DNA of 64,000 bases from Nitrospirillum amazonense. Its GTDB lineage: Bacteria > Pseudomonadota > Alphaproteobacteria > Azospirillales > Azospirillaceae. The translations under genes were made by a program, and so were the position numbers. Within the stretch, counting starts at the first letter, position 1. Each line of letters begins with the position of its first letter. The stretch is from positions 124,001 to 188,000 of the forward strand of contig NZ_VITN01000012.1 of the NCBI RefSeq assembly GCF_007828045.1, written 5' to 3'. This document shows, in pieces, positions 25,638 through 35,140 of this stretch. Below the pieces are notes generated by a model that was not told the origin of the DNA, made no database searches, and worked only from the letters and a program-made list of their open reading frames with translations.

Positions 25638-27389
25638 ATGAACGCCTCCGCGCCAGACCATACTGCTTCGGCCGGCGCCTCTCTCCCTGATCTTCTGGCT
25701 GGCGGCGTCCAGGCCCCGGATGGCGGCGTCCATTCCGACGCGACCGCCGTTCCCTTGATCCCGTCCGCCGGTCGCCCCGTGGCGGCCCTGCTGGTCATGA
25801 GCCTGGTGCTGACCCTGCTGGTCTTCGCCTGGGCCGCATGGGACCACCACCGCCGCGTCTGGGACGATGCCCGTGAGCAGGTGGTGGACGTGACCCACGT
25901 ACTGGAAGAGCATGCGGGCAAGATCTTCAGCATCCATGCCACCAGCTTGCGCTATGTCGAGCGCCTGGTGGATGACGCCGGCTGGAAGGACATCGCCGGT
26001 GACAGCCGTTTCTACGACCGCTTGCGGGAAATCTGGCAGGCCTCTCCGGAGTTGGAGAGCGTGTGGGTGGTGGACCCCACCGGCATCATCCGCGTGAACA
26101 CGGTGCAGTGGCCCACGCCCGCGCTGGACGTCGGCGACCGGGAGTATTTCCGCGCCCAGCTGAAGCCGGGCGCCGGCATCTTCATCGGGCAACAGTTGCG
26201 CGGCCGCATCTCCGGCGCAGCCTTCCTGCCCATCAGCCAGCGCATGGAAACGCGGGATGGCCGTTTCAACGGCGTTGCCCAGCTATCGCTGAAGCCGGAC
26301 TATTTCATCGCCTTCTACCGGTCGCTGTTCTCGGCCGATCCCAAGACCATGATGCTGGTGCGCGAGGATGGCGCCGTGCTGCTGCGCGAGCCCGCCCCCG
26401 CCGATGGCGACCTGCAGCAGGGCTTCTATCCCGAGCTGCTCAAGACGCCGGAGGACCCCACCGGCACCTTCATCCTGACCTCTTCCATCGATGGGGTGCG
26501 GCGGCTGTACGCCCGGCGCAAGGTGCCCAACCTGCCGCTGTACGTCCTCTACGGCATCGACACGGCCAGCATCGCCAAGGAATGGGAAGACAGGGCCCTG
26601 GTCTACGCCGCCGTGGCCGTTCCGGCCTCGCTGGCGCTGATGCTGGTGGCCTGGATCGCCATCCGCCGGTCACGCGACCTGGCGCGCGCCGACCGGATCC
26701 TGCGCCATGCCAACACCCTGCTGGAGGCGCGGGTGGCCGACCGCACCCGCCACCTGGACCGCGCGCTGGCGGAACGCGAAATGCTGCTGCGCGACACCCA
26801 CCACCGGGTGAAGAACAATCTGCAGGTCGTCTCCAGCCTGCTGCAGCTTCAGGCCGGCATGAACCCGGCGTTGCGCCCCGCCCTGGGCGACGCCCTGCGC
26901 CGCATCCACGCCATGGGCATCCTGCACGAGCAGCTGCACCACGCGTCGGACGTCGACGTGGTGCAGCTGGACCGGGTGATCACCGCCCTGACGCGCGAGA
27001 TCGACAACATCCACCAGGGCGAGGGGCACGCGGCGGGCGGGCCGCGCCGCGTGTCCGTGGTGCTGGACCTCATGCCGCTGGAGAGCGACCTGACGGCGTC
27101 CGTGCCGGTGACCCTGGTGCTGAACGAGGTGCTGTCCAACGCCTTCAAGCACGCCTATCCCGGGGATGGCACCGGCACCCTGGCCGTGACCCTGCGACGG
27201 GAGGGGGCGGAGGGTATGCTGACTGTCGCCGACGATGGCGTGGGCATGCCGGATACCGCCACCGGAAGCGGCCGCAAGAGCCTGGGCCTGCTGCTGATCG
27301 ACGCCTTCACCCGCCAGCTGCGCGGCAGTTTCCTTTACGAGGCGACCACGCCGGGCACGCGATTCACGCTACGGTTCCCGCTGGGGTGA
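25638..27389 (+). CDS. Membrane sensor histidine kinase (HisKA_2 type, Cache sensor)
   Basis: 583 residues. TM1 (about 47-68), a periplasmic Cache/PDC-like sensor (about 75-315) with GDREYFRAQLKPGAGIFIGQ, TM2 (about 320-342), a short coiled linker, then a HisKA_2 phosphoacceptor region reading LLRDTHHRVKNNLQ (His389 the likely phosphosite) and an ATPase with NEVLSNAFKHAYP (N box) and VADDGVGMP (G1 box). HisKA_2 kinases are frequent in alphaproteobacterial general-stress and light signalling. No response regulator lies beside it, so it is an orphan in this window. Confidence 0.9.
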   Translation: MNASAPDHTASAGASLPDLLAGGVQAPDGGVHSDATAVPLIPSAGRPVAALLVMSLVLTLLVFAWAAWDHHRRVWDDAREQVVDVTHVLEEHAGKIFSIHATSLRYVERLVDDAGWKDIAGDSRFYDRLREIWQASPELESVWVVDPTGIIRVNTVQWPTPALDVGDREYFRAQLKPGAGIFIGQQLRGRISGAAFLPISQRMETRDGRFNGVAQLSLKPDYFIAFYRSLFSADPKTMMLVREDGAVLLREPAPADGDLQQGFYPELLKTPEDPTGTFILTSSIDGVRRLYARRKVPNLPLYVLYGIDTASIAKEWEDRALVYAAVAVPASLALMLVAWIAIRRSRDLARADRILRHANTLLEARVADRTRHLDRALAEREMLLRDTHHRVKNNLQVVSSLLQLQAGMNPALRPALGDALRRIHAMGILHEQLHHASDVDVVQLDRVITALTREIDNIHQGEGHAAGGPRRVSVVLDLMPLESDLTASVPVTLVLNEVLSNAFKHAYPGDGTGTLAVTLRREGAEGMLTVADDGVGMPDTATGSGRKSLGLLLIDAFTRQLRGSFLYEATTPGTRFTLRFPLG

Positions 27390-27395
27390 GCAACG

Positions 27396-27412
27396 TTGGC
27401 ATAATATGCCAA
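27396..27412. promoter_or_regulatory. parDE operator/promoter palindrome
   Basis: TTGGCATAATATGCCAA is a perfect 17-bp palindrome and contains a CATAAT -10-like element. It lies 45 bp before the parD ATG, as expected for autoregulation by a ribbon-helix-helix antitoxin. Confidence 0.75.
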
Positions 27413-27457
27413 TTGGGCTTAAGCTAAGGTTTCCGAACTGATGGCAGGAGCATTCCC

Positions 27458-27736
27458 ATGCCGACACGCAACGTGGTGCTGACCGACCACAATGAGCGGG
27501 TCATCGAAGACTTGGTCCGGACAGGGCGTTATCAGAATGCCAGCGAAGTGCTGCGGGCCGGCCTAAGGCTCATTGAGCGAGTGGAAAATGAGCACGCCGC
27601 CAAGTTGAAGGCGCTGGGCGAGGCGGCGGAAGCCGGCCACCGTGAAATGGATGAAGGGCGGTTCGACGAGGTTACGGACGACGGTTTGGAAGAATACGTG
27701 GCCGCGCTTGGCAGGGAAGCGGCTGGCGGTCCCTGA
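27458..27736 (+). CDS. parD: ParD-family antitoxin
   Basis: 92 residues. N-terminal ribbon-helix-helix (NVVLTDHNERVIEDLVRTGRY then NASEVLRAGLRLIE), which binds DNA as a dimer, followed by an acidic, flexible tail that should wrap the toxin. The start follows AGGAG. It ends 3 bp before the toxin gene. The pair sits between a kinase gene and lepA as a two-gene accessory insertion. Confidence 0.92.
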   Translation: MPTRNVVLTDHNERVIEDLVRTGRYQNASEVLRAGLRLIERVENEHAAKLKALGEAAEAGHREMDEGRFDEVTDDGLEEYVAALGREAAGGP

Positions 27737-27739
27737 CGC

Positions 27740-28096
27740 ATGCTGCGCTATCGGATCACGCCCCTGGCCCGCGCGGACATACGGGCCATCTTGGCACATT
27801 CGAATCTGACGTTCGGCGATTTGGCGCGCCGGCGATATGAGGCGCTCATAGTCCAAGCCATTCGCGACATTGCCGCGGCACCGCATCGGCTGGGCAGCGT
27901 CGAACGACCGGAGCTGCGGGGCCGAACCTATCATTTACGGTATAGCCGAGCGAGGGCCTGTGTCGCGGGCGCAGCCGTCCACAATCCCCGCCATCTGTTG
28001 CTCTATCGCCTGGAACCCGGTGTGGTTGGCATCGTGCGTGTCCTTCACGATGCCATGGACGTGGAACAGCACCTTCCGGCAGAAGACACGCCCTGA
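27740..28096 (+). CDS. parE: ParE/RelE-family toxin
   Basis: 118 residues, slightly longer than typical ParE (~100). Starts with YRITPLARADIRAILAHS, then RRRYEALIVQAIRDIAAAPHRLGS, a Lys/Arg-rich YHLRYSR strand and a C-terminal VRVLHDAMDVEQHL. ParE toxins inhibit gyrase; RelE relatives cleave mRNA. The order antitoxin-toxin and ParD partner favour ParE. Confidence 0.9.
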   Translation: MLRYRITPLARADIRAILAHSNLTFGDLARRRYEALIVQAIRDIAAAPHRLGSVERPELRGRTYHLRYSRARACVAGAAVHNPRHLLLYRLEPGVVGIVRVLHDAMDVEQHLPAEDTP

Positions 28097-28110
28097 GATG
28101 GGATCCCTCT

Positions 28111-28146
28111 GAAACGCAAACCGGCCGCCCTTGAGGGGGCGGCCGG
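28111..28146 (-). terminator. lepA terminator
   Basis: 10-bp perfect stem CCGGCCGCCC / GGGCGGCCGG (28121-28130, 28137-28146) with a 6-nt loop. On the minus strand it is followed by TTTGCGTTTC, so it fits lepA better than parE, which points the other way. Confidence 0.7.
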
Positions 28147-28174
28147 AGCGATGGGCACGTCTTGAGGGCGGCGA

Positions 28175-29977
28175 TCAGCCGTCACCCATCTTGAGGGCGG
28201 CGATGAAGGCGCTCTGGGGGATTTCGACCTCGCCGAACTGCCGCATGCGCTTCTTGCCTTCCTTCTGCTTGTCCAGCAGCTTGCGCTTGCGGCTGATGTC
28301 GCCGCCGTAGCACTTGGCCAGCACGTCCTTGCGCATGGCGCTGATGGTTTCGCGGGCGATGACGCGGCTGCCGATGGCGGCCTGCACGGCAATCTTGAAC
28401 AGCTGGCGCGGGATCAGCTCCTTCAGCCGTTCGCACAGCAGGCGGCCGCGATGCTCGGCCTGGCTGCGGTGGACGATGGTCGACAGGGCGTCCACCGGCT
28501 CGGCGTTCACCAGGATGGACATCTTGACCAGGTCGCCGGTCTCGTACCCGTCCATCTGGTAGTCGAAGCTGGCGTAGCCGCGGCTGATGGACTTCAGCCG
28601 ATCATAGAAGTCGAACACCACCTCGTTCAGCGGCAGCTTGTAGACCAGCATGGCGCGACCGCCGACATAGGTCAGGTCGATCTGCTGGCCGCGCCGCTCG
28701 GTGCACAGCGCCAGGATGCCGCCCAGGTACTCGTCGGGCAGCATGATGGTGGCGCGGATCCACGGCTCATCGATGTGGTCGATGCGGATGGGGTCCGGCA
28801 TGTCGGCCGGGTTGTGCATGTCGATGACCGACTTGTCGGTCATGTGGACCTTGTAGATGACGCTGGGCGCCGTCGTGATCAGGTCCAGGTTGAATTCGCG
28901 CTCCAGGCGTTCCTGGATGATTTCCAGGTGCAGCAATCCTAAGAAGCCGCAGCGGAAGCCGAAGCCCAGGGCGGCCGATGTCTCCGCCTCGAACTGGAAG
29001 CTGGCATCGTTCAGGGCCAGCTTGCCCAGGCTTTCGCGCAGATGCTCGAACTCCGCCGCGTCGGTGGGGAACAGGCCGCAGAACACCACCGGCACGCTGG
29101 GCTTGAAGCCTTCCAGCGGCTCGGCCGCCGGGCGGCGCTCCTCGGTGATGGTGTCGCCGACCTTGGTCTCGCGGATGTCCTTGATGCCGGCGGTGATGAA
29201 GCCCATCTCGCCCGGGCCCAGGCGGCCCGACTGCACGGCCTTGGGCGTGAAGTGGCCGACGCGGTCGGCCTCCTTCGCGGCGCCCGTGGCCATCATGCGG
29301 ATCTTCTGGCCGACCTTCAGCTCGCCATCCACGACGCGCACCAGGATGACCACGCCCAGGTAAGGGTCGTACCAGCTATCGACCACCAGGGCCTTCAGCG
29401 GCGCGTCCAGGTCGCCCTTGGGCGGCGGCAGGCGGGTGACGATGGCCTCCAGCACGTCCTTGATGTTCAGGCCGGTCTTGGCCGAGATCATGACGGCGTT
29501 GCTGGCGTCCAGGCCGATGACGTCCTCGATCTGCTGCTTGATGCGGTCGGGTTCGGCCGCCGGCAGGTCGATCTTGTTCAGGACTGGGACGATCTCATGG
29601 TTGTGGTCGATGGCCTGGTAGACGTTGGCCAGCGTCTGCGCCTCCACCCCCTGCGAGGCGTCCACCACCAGCAGCGAGCCCTCGCACGCCGCCAGCGACC
29701 GCGAAACCTCATAGGCGAAGTCGACGTGGCCGGGCGTGTCCATCAGGTTCAGCTGATATGTGCGCCCGTCATCGGCCTTGTAGGTCAGGCGCACGGTCTG
29801 CGCCTTGATGGTGATGCCGCGCTCGCGCTCGATATCCATGCTGTCGAGCACCTGCTCGCGCATCTCGCGGGCGTCCAGGCCGCCGCAATACTGGATCAGG
29901 CGATCGGCCAGGGTCGACTTGCCGTGGTCGATGTGGGCGATGATGGAGAAATTGCGGATGTGCGAAAGGTCGGTCAT
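28175..29977 (-). CDS. lepA: Elongation factor 4 (LepA), translational GTPase
   Basis: 600 residues, full length. G motifs: [14 protein letters not shown] (G1), [16 protein letters not shown] (G3), [14 protein letters not shown] (G4). EF-G-like domains II, III and V follow, ending with the LepA-specific C-terminal domain ([20 protein letters not shown]). It acts on ribosomes during translation and initiation-complex assembly. It begins [19 protein letters not shown], as in other alphaproteobacteria. Confidence 0.97.
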   Translation of the reverse strand: MTDLSHIRNFSIIAHIDHGKSTLADRLIQYCGGLDAREMREQVLDSMDIERERGITIKAQTVRLTYKADDGRTYQLNLMDTPGHVDFAYEVSRSLAACEGSLLVVDASQGVEAQTLANVYQAIDHNHEIVPVLNKIDLPAAEPDRIKQQIEDVIGLDASNAVMISAKTGLNIKDVLEAIVTRLPPPKGDLDAPLKALVVDSWYDPYLGVVILVRVVDGELKVGQKIRMMATGAAKEADRVGHFTPKAVQSGRLGPGEMGFITAGIKDIRETKVGDTITEERRPAAEPLEGFKPSVPVVFCGLFPTDAAEFEHLRESLGKLALNDASFQFEAETSAALGFGFRCGFLGLLHLEIIQERLEREFNLDLITTAPSVIYKVHMTDKSVIDMHNPADMPDPIRIDHIDEPWIRATIMLPDEYLGGILALCTERRGQQIDLTYVGGRAMLVYKLPLNEVVFDFYDRLKSISRGYASFDYQMDGYETGDLVKMSILVNAEPVDALSTIVHRSQAEHRGRLLCERLKELIPRQLFKIAVQAAIGSRVIARETISAMRKDVLAKCYGGDISRKRKLLDKQKEGKKRMRQFGEVEIPQSAFIAALKMGDG

Positions 29978-30074
29978 GACGGGCCGGTCTGGGGAAACTG
30001 ACCGCGACCATAGGATGCCCGGCGTCCCCGCGCAACCGCGGGGTTGGCGGGGCGTTCATGTGCGGGTTGGGTGC

Positions 30075-30746
30075 TTAGGACGCGATGGCCGCCGCCAGGT
30101 CACGCAGGCCGGAAACGGTCACCGTCGGCGGAATGCCCCAGGGGTCGAACAGCGCCTGGGGCGAGCGTTTCACCCAGGCCGCGCGCCAACCGGCGGAGAG
30201 GGCGCCGATGACGTCGAAGGGGTTGCTGGAGACCAGCCAAGTGTCGGCCCGCGCCGCCGCCGCCGTCTTCAGGAAATGGCCGTAGACGGCCGGGTCGGGC
30301 TTGAACGATCGCAGGTCGTCCGTGCTGACCACCCCCAGGAACAGGCCGCTGATACCGGCGGCGTCCAGCAGGGTGTGCACCGCCTCGGCGGCGCCGTTGG
30401 AAAAGGCGTAGAGGCGGAAGCCGGCCGCGCGCAGCTGGGCCAGCCCGTCCGCCACGTCGGCGAAGGCCGGTAGCGTGCGGTAGGCGGTCAGCAGGGCCGT
30501 GCGCTGGTCCAGGCTCAGCGGCGCCCCATAAAAGGCATTGGTATGGTCGAGGGCCTGGGCGGTGCAGACGCTGAAGGGGACGTAGGCCCGCATCAGGGCC
30601 CGGCGGAAGGCGTATTCCAGCTGCCGCTCCCGCCAGGTGCGGGAGAAATCCGCCGCGCGGTCGCCCACCATACCCCCCAGCATGGCCACTAGGCCGTGGG
30701 TGTCGATCAGCGTGCCGTAGACATCAAAAGCCAGTGTCGCCGTCAT
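30075..30746 (-). CDS. Haloacid dehalogenase type II family hydrolase
   Basis: 223 residues. HAD core: FDVYGTLIDTHG (nucleophile Asp and acid Asp replaced in the type II way by Tyr-Gly-Thr), YAFSNGAAEAV (Ser/Asn), SFKPDPAVYGHF (Lys) and SSNPFDVIGALSAGW in place of the usual acidic loop, as in L-2-haloacid dehalogenases. The cap domain lies at about 15-95. Substrates may be 2-haloacids, but many such genes are of unknown specificity. It lies 97 bp from lepA and 29 bp from the chemoreceptor gene, on the same strand. Confidence 0.85.
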   Translation of the reverse strand: MTATLAFDVYGTLIDTHGLVAMLGGMVGDRAADFSRTWRERQLEYAFRRALMRAYVPFSVCTAQALDHTNAFYGAPLSLDQRTALLTAYRTLPAFADVADGLAQLRAAGFRLYAFSNGAAEAVHTLLDAAGISGLFLGVVSTDDLRSFKPDPAVYGHFLKTAAAARADTWLVSSNPFDVIGALSAGWRAAWVKRSPQALFDPWGIPPTVTVSGLRDLAAAIAS

Positions 30747-30775
30747 CGGGACCCTCCCTCACCAGAGGGACAATC

Positions 30776-32464
30776 CTACCCCGCCCGCACCTTGGTCAGG
30801 AAGCCCGCCACCTGGTGGCGCAAATGGTCGGATTGGGCGACCAGGTCCTGGGCGGCGTGCAGCACGTCCACGGCCATGGTGCCGGTCTCGCTGGCGGCGC
30901 GGGTCACCTGGCCGATGGTGCTGGACACGTCGGAGGTGCCGGCGGCGGCCTGGGCCACGCTGCTGGCAATCTCGTTGGTGGCGGCACCCTGCTGCTCCAC
31001 CGCCGCGGCGATGGTGGTGACGATGTCGCTGATGCGGCCGATGGTGCCGCTGACGCCGTGGATGGCGCCGGCGGCACTGCCGGCCACGGCCTGGATCTCG
31101 CCGATCTGGGCGCTGATCTCCTCCGTCGCCTTGGCCGTCTGCGTCGCCAGGGTCTTCACCTCGCTGGCCACGACGGCGAAGCCCTTGCCGGCCTCACCCG
31201 CCCGCGCCGCCTCGATGGTGGCGTTCAGCGCCAGCAGGTTGGTCTGGCTGGCGATGTCGCTGATCAGGCGCACCACGTCGCCGATCTTGCGCGCCGCCTC
31301 CACCAGGCCGCCCACGGTGTGGTTGCTACGCTCCGCCTCCACCACGGCGTTCTGGGCGATCTGCGAGGATTCCTCCACCCGCCGGCCGATCTCCTGGATG
31401 CTGGTGGACAGCTGCTCGGCCGCCGCCGCCACGGTGTTGACGTTGCCGGCCGCGGCCTCCGCCGCGCCGGCAACCGCCAGGGTCTGGTGGTTGGTCTGCT
31501 CGGCGATGGCCGACAGGCCCTTGGCGTTGCCCTGCATGCGGTCGGCGGCGCCGGCCACCCCCTCAACCACCTGGTTCATGCTGGCCTCGAACTCGTCGGC
31601 CAGCTGGGCCAAGGCGGCCAGGCGCTCGGCCTGGGCCTGGGCCTTCATCGTCTCCTGCTCATGGCGCAGGGTGTCGGCCTCCACCATGGTGCGCTGGAAG
31701 ATGCGCAGCGCCCGCACGGTGGCGCCGATCTCGTCCCGGCGGTCGGTGGCCCGCACCTCCACGTTCTGGTCGCCGTCGGCCAGGGCCGTCATGGTATCGA
31801 CGATGCGCTTCAGCGGGCGCGATACGCTGGCCCAGGCGATCCACAGCGCCAGCGCCATGATCAGCACGGCGCCCGACAGGCCGGCCACCAGCGTCACCCA
31901 ATAGGTGCGCTCGTTGCGGGCCTTGGCGGCGGCCTCGCCCTTGCTCAGATTCTCGTCCACCGCCTTGGTGATGACGGTCAGCCGGTCCAGCAGCTTGGAC
32001 AGGCGGATGTCGAACTCATCGGTCAGGGTGGCGGCGCCGGCCTTGATGTTGCCGGCCGCCATTTGTTCGCGCGCCTCTTCCGCGAACTTCATCATGGCCT
32101 TGAACTCGTCCCGGGCCATGGCCAGGTCGTCCTTGGACCCGGGGTTCAGCTTGGCCACGCTGTCCAGGTACTTGGAGAGGTCGCTGGCCTGCTGCCCGAT
32201 CTCATCCTTCATGCTGTCGATGATGAACTTGTCGGTTTCCGCCAGCATCATGTAGCTGATGCGGCCGATGTTGGCGGCGGCGCCATTGGCCCGGTCGATG
32301 GCCTTCAGGGCCTCCGCCTCGCCGCGCAGCAGGTGCTGGTATTGCGCAGCACCCGTGTTCATCTGCGACAGGGTATAGAGGGAGGTGCCGAGCGTCACCA
32401 GACCCATCAGGATCAGAGGCAGCAGCAGCTTCTGGATGATGGGCAGATCCCGGAAAAACTTCAT
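30776..32464 (-). CDS. Methyl-accepting chemotaxis protein
   Basis: 562 residues. One N-terminal TM (about 10-32), a four-helix-bundle periplasmic sensor (about 35-180), a second TM (about 190-213), HAMP (about 215-265), and a signalling domain with the hairpin-tip sequence ISDIASQTNLLALNATIEAARAGE...GKGFAVVA followed by EVKTLA. It should sense a small ligand at the inner membrane and signal to CheA/CheW. No che genes are in the window. Two palindromes lie in the 199-bp upstream gap. Confidence 0.95.
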   Translation of the reverse strand: MKFFRDLPIIQKLLLPLILMGLVTLGTSLYTLSQMNTGAAQYQHLLRGEAEALKAIDRANGAAANIGRISYMMLAETDKFIIDSMKDEIGQQASDLSKYLDSVAKLNPGSKDDLAMARDEFKAMMKFAEEAREQMAAGNIKAGAATLTDEFDIRLSKLLDRLTVITKAVDENLSKGEAAAKARNERTYWVTLVAGLSGAVLIMALALWIAWASVSRPLKRIVDTMTALADGDQNVEVRATDRRDEIGATVRALRIFQRTMVEADTLRHEQETMKAQAQAERLAALAQLADEFEASMNQVVEGVAGAADRMQGNAKGLSAIAEQTNHQTLAVAGAAEAAAGNVNTVAAAAEQLSTSIQEIGRRVEESSQIAQNAVVEAERSNHTVGGLVEAARKIGDVVRLISDIASQTNLLALNATIEAARAGEAGKGFAVVASEVKTLATQTAKATEEISAQIGEIQAVAGSAAGAIHGVSGTIGRISDIVTTIAAAVEQQGAATNEIASSVAQAAAGTSDVSSTIGQVTRAASETGTMAVDVLHAAQDLVAQSDHLRHQVAGFLTKVRAG

Positions 32465-32487
32465 GCCGTCTGTCCTCCCCCAACGGG

Positions 32488-32538
32488 TGACGCCATAAGT
32501 GTAGGCGTCAGTTTCCGCTTTTTATCTTTGGAAAGATA
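32488..32538. promoter_or_regulatory. Two palindromes upstream of the chemoreceptor gene
   Basis: TGACGCC-N9-GGCGTCA (32488-32510) and ATCTTTGGAAAGAT (32525-32538) lie 24-74 bp before the chemoreceptor start. Their symmetry suggests regulator sites or leader hairpins; no known box was matched. Confidence 0.5.
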
Positions 32539-32603
32539 GTAAGGGGTGGGGGCACGGGCGGTGCAAGTGGTTAAAGTCGTCTAAAATTCACAATAAGTTG
32601 GTT

Positions 32604-32640
32604 AAAAAGAAAGGCGCCCCCTGAAAGCCAAGGGGCGCCT
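32604..32640 (-). terminator. pheT terminator
   Basis: On the minus strand: stem AGGCGCCCC / GGGGCGCCT (arms 32632-32640 and 32612-32620), 11-nt loop, then TTCTTTTT. It is 23 bp past the pheT stop. Confidence 0.88.
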
Positions 32641-32663
32641 ACTGCAAGCTTGCGGCCTCTGTG

Positions 32664-35057
32664 TCAGCCGCGCAACACGGCGCCGGTCGCTTTGGTGACG
32701 GCGGCGACGACTTTGGCGGCCACGGCCTCGATTTCCACATCCGTCAGGGTTTTGTCCACCGGTTGCAACGTGACCGACAGGGCGATGGATTTGAAGCCCG
32801 TTTCGACTCCGGGCCCCTGGTAGACGTCGAACAGCTGCACGCCGGTGATCAGGGCCTTGTCGGCCCCCTTGGCGGCGCGGACCAGGCGATCCGCCTCCAC
32901 CTCGGCCTCCACCACAAAGGCGAAGTCGCGGCTGATGGGCTGGAAGGCCGACAGCTCCAGCTTCGGCTTCTCGGTCCCGCCCTTCTTCTTCGGTTGCGGG
33001 ATCACGTCCAGGAACACCTCGAACGCCACCAGCGGGCCGGTCAGGTCCAAGGCCTCCAGCACCGCCGGATGCAGCTCGCCGAAGCGGGCCAGTACGGTGG
33101 GGCCCAGCCGCAGGCAACCGGAGCGGCCCGGATGATACCAGCCGGGCGCGTCGGTGGAGACGACCAGGTTGGCCGTGGGGGCGCCGGCGGCCTCCAGCGC
33201 CGCGATGGCGTCCGCCTTCGCGTCATAGGCGTCCACGGGGCGGGTGCCCTTGGCCCAATGACGGGCCACGGCCAGGCCGGCGCGCACGCCGGCGGCCACC
33301 AGGTCCTGCCCCTTCTCGCTGCCGTCGCGGAAGGCGGGGCCCACCTCGAACAGCGCCAGGTCGGCATAGCCGCGCGCGGCGTTGCGGCCGGCGGCGGCCG
33401 CCAGGTTGGCCAGCACCGATGGGCGCATGATGGCCAGATCGGCGCTGATGGGGTTCAGCAGGGCCAGCTCCTCCGGCGCCCCGCCGAACAGCTTGGCCGT
33501 CTCGGGCGCCAGGAAGGACCAGGTGATGGCCTCCAGCATGCCCCGGCCGGCCAGCAGGCGGCGCACGGTGGCGGTGCGGCGCTGCTTGGGCGTGACGGCG
33601 ACCTTGGGCAGGCCCTCGTCGCGCGGCAGGCTGGTGGTGGGGATGGCGTCGAAGCCGTGGATGCGCAGCACTTCTTCCACCAGGTCGGCCTCGCCCTGCA
33701 CATCGGCGCGCCAGGACGGCGGCACGGCGTGGATCAGGCCGTCCTTGCGGCTGGTCTCGAAGCCCAGGGCGGTCAGGATGCGCAGCTGGTCGGCTTCCGG
33801 AACGTCCACGCCGCCCAGATGGGCCACGCGGGCAGGGCGCAGGGTCAAGGGGCGGCGCCAGGCGGGCTCGGCACCGGCCACGAAGACCTCCCCCGCCTCG
33901 CCGCCGCAGAGTTCCAGCACCAGGCGGGTCGCCTGCTCGATGCCGCTGACCACCGTGGCCGGGTCCACGCCGCGCTCGAAGCGGTAGCGGGCGTCGCTGT
34001 CGATCTGCAGGGCGCGGCCGGCCTCCGCCACCTTGGCGGGCTCGAACAGCGCCGCCTCGATGATGACGTCGGTGGTCGTCTCCGACACGCCGGTGCTCTC
34101 CCCGCCCATGACGCCGCCCAGGGACAGGACGGCGCCGCTGGCGTCGGCGATGACAGCCAGGCCGGCGGGCAGGGTGTATTCCTTGCCGTTCAGGGCCAAC
34201 AGGGTCTCACCCGCCTTGCTGTCGCGCACGGTCAGGTCGCCCCGGACCTTGGCGGCGTCGAAGACATGCAGGGGACGCACCTGGTCCATGGTCATCAGGT
34301 TGGTGATGTCCACCAGGGCAGAGATGGGGCGCAGGCCCACGGCGGTCAGCTTGTCCTGCAGCCACTGCGGGCTGGGGCCGTTGCGCACGCCGCGCACCAC
34401 GCGGGCGGCGAATTGCGGGCAGGCCGCCGTTTCCAGCGCCACCTTCACCGGGGCGGGGAAGACGCCGGGCACGGGCGCGGTGTTCAGAGGCCTCAGCGTG
34501 CCGACGTCGGCCGCCGCTAGGTCCCGGGCGATGCCGTGGACACCGGCGCAGTCCACGCGGTCGGGGGTCAGCGAGATCTCGATGACGGCGTCGTCCAGCT
34601 TGCGCCAGGCGGCGAAGCTGGCGCCCACCGGCGCCTCCTCCGGCAGCTCGATGATGCCGTTGTGCTCATCCGACAGGTTCAGCTCACGCTCGGAGCACAG
34701 CATGCCCCGGCTTTCCACGCCGCGGATGGCGCCCACCTTAAGCGTGTCGCCCGTGGCCGGGATGACGGCGCCCGGGCTGGCGAACACCACGGTGATGCCG
34801 GCGCGGCAGTTGGGGGCGCCGCACACCACCTGGATGGGCCCGCCCGTGCCGGTGTCGACCATGGCGACGCGCAGCTTGTCGGCGTTGGGGTGCTTCTCCG
34901 CCGACAGCACCTTGGCGATGACGAAGGGCGCCAGCGCCTTGCCGGTATCCTCCACGCCCTCGACCTCCAGGCCCAGGGATGTGAGCTTGTCGGTGATGAC
35001 GTCCAGCGGAGCGTCGGTTTCAAGGTGCTGCTTCAGCCAGGAAAGGGTGAACTTCAT
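32664..35057 (-). CDS. pheT: Phenylalanine-tRNA ligase, beta subunit
   Basis: 797 residues from ATG 35057 (MKFTLSWLKQHL, the family N-terminus; 13 extra upstream residues are not conserved). Domains in order: N-terminal tRNA-binding OB fold (about 40-150) including VCGAPNCRAG, B3/B4 editing domain, B5, the catalytic-like core, and a C-terminal FDX-ACB anticodon-binding domain (last ~95 residues). With PheS it makes the (alpha-beta)2 enzyme that charges tRNA-Phe. The gap from pheS is 83 bp. Confidence 0.96.
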   Translation of the reverse strand: MKFTLSWLKQHLETDAPLDVITDKLTSLGLEVEGVEDTGKALAPFVIAKVLSAEKHPNADKLRVAMVDTGTGGPIQVVCGAPNCRAGITVVFASPGAVIPATGDTLKVGAIRGVESRGMLCSERELNLSDEHNGIIELPEEAPVGASFAAWRKLDDAVIEISLTPDRVDCAGVHGIARDLAAADVGTLRPLNTAPVPGVFPAPVKVALETAACPQFAARVVRGVRNGPSPQWLQDKLTAVGLRPISALVDITNLMTMDQVRPLHVFDAAKVRGDLTVRDSKAGETLLALNGKEYTLPAGLAVIADASGAVLSLGGVMGGESTGVSETTTDVIIEAALFEPAKVAEAGRALQIDSDARYRFERGVDPATVVSGIEQATRLVLELCGGEAGEVFVAGAEPAWRRPLTLRPARVAHLGGVDVPEADQLRILTALGFETSRKDGLIHAVPPSWRADVQGEADLVEEVLRIHGFDAIPTTSLPRDEGLPKVAVTPKQRRTATVRRLLAGRGMLEAITWSFLAPETAKLFGGAPEELALLNPISADLAIMRPSVLANLAAAAGRNAARGYADLALFEVGPAFRDGSEKGQDLVAAGVRAGLAVARHWAKGTRPVDAYDAKADAIAALEAAGAPTANLVVSTDAPGWYHPGRSGCLRLGPTVLARFGELHPAVLEALDLTGPLVAFEVFLDVIPQPKKKGGTEKPKLELSAFQPISRDFAFVVEAEVEADRLVRAAKGADKALITGVQLFDVYQGPGVETGFKSIALSVTLQPVDKTLTDVEIEAVAAKVVAAVTKATGAVLRG

Positions 35058-35140
35058 CGCTACCTGCCGTTCTTCGGGTGGGGCGCCTGGCCTCAAGGCC
35101 GGCTGCCGCTCTTTAAGGGTGGGTTATCGGGTCAGACCCA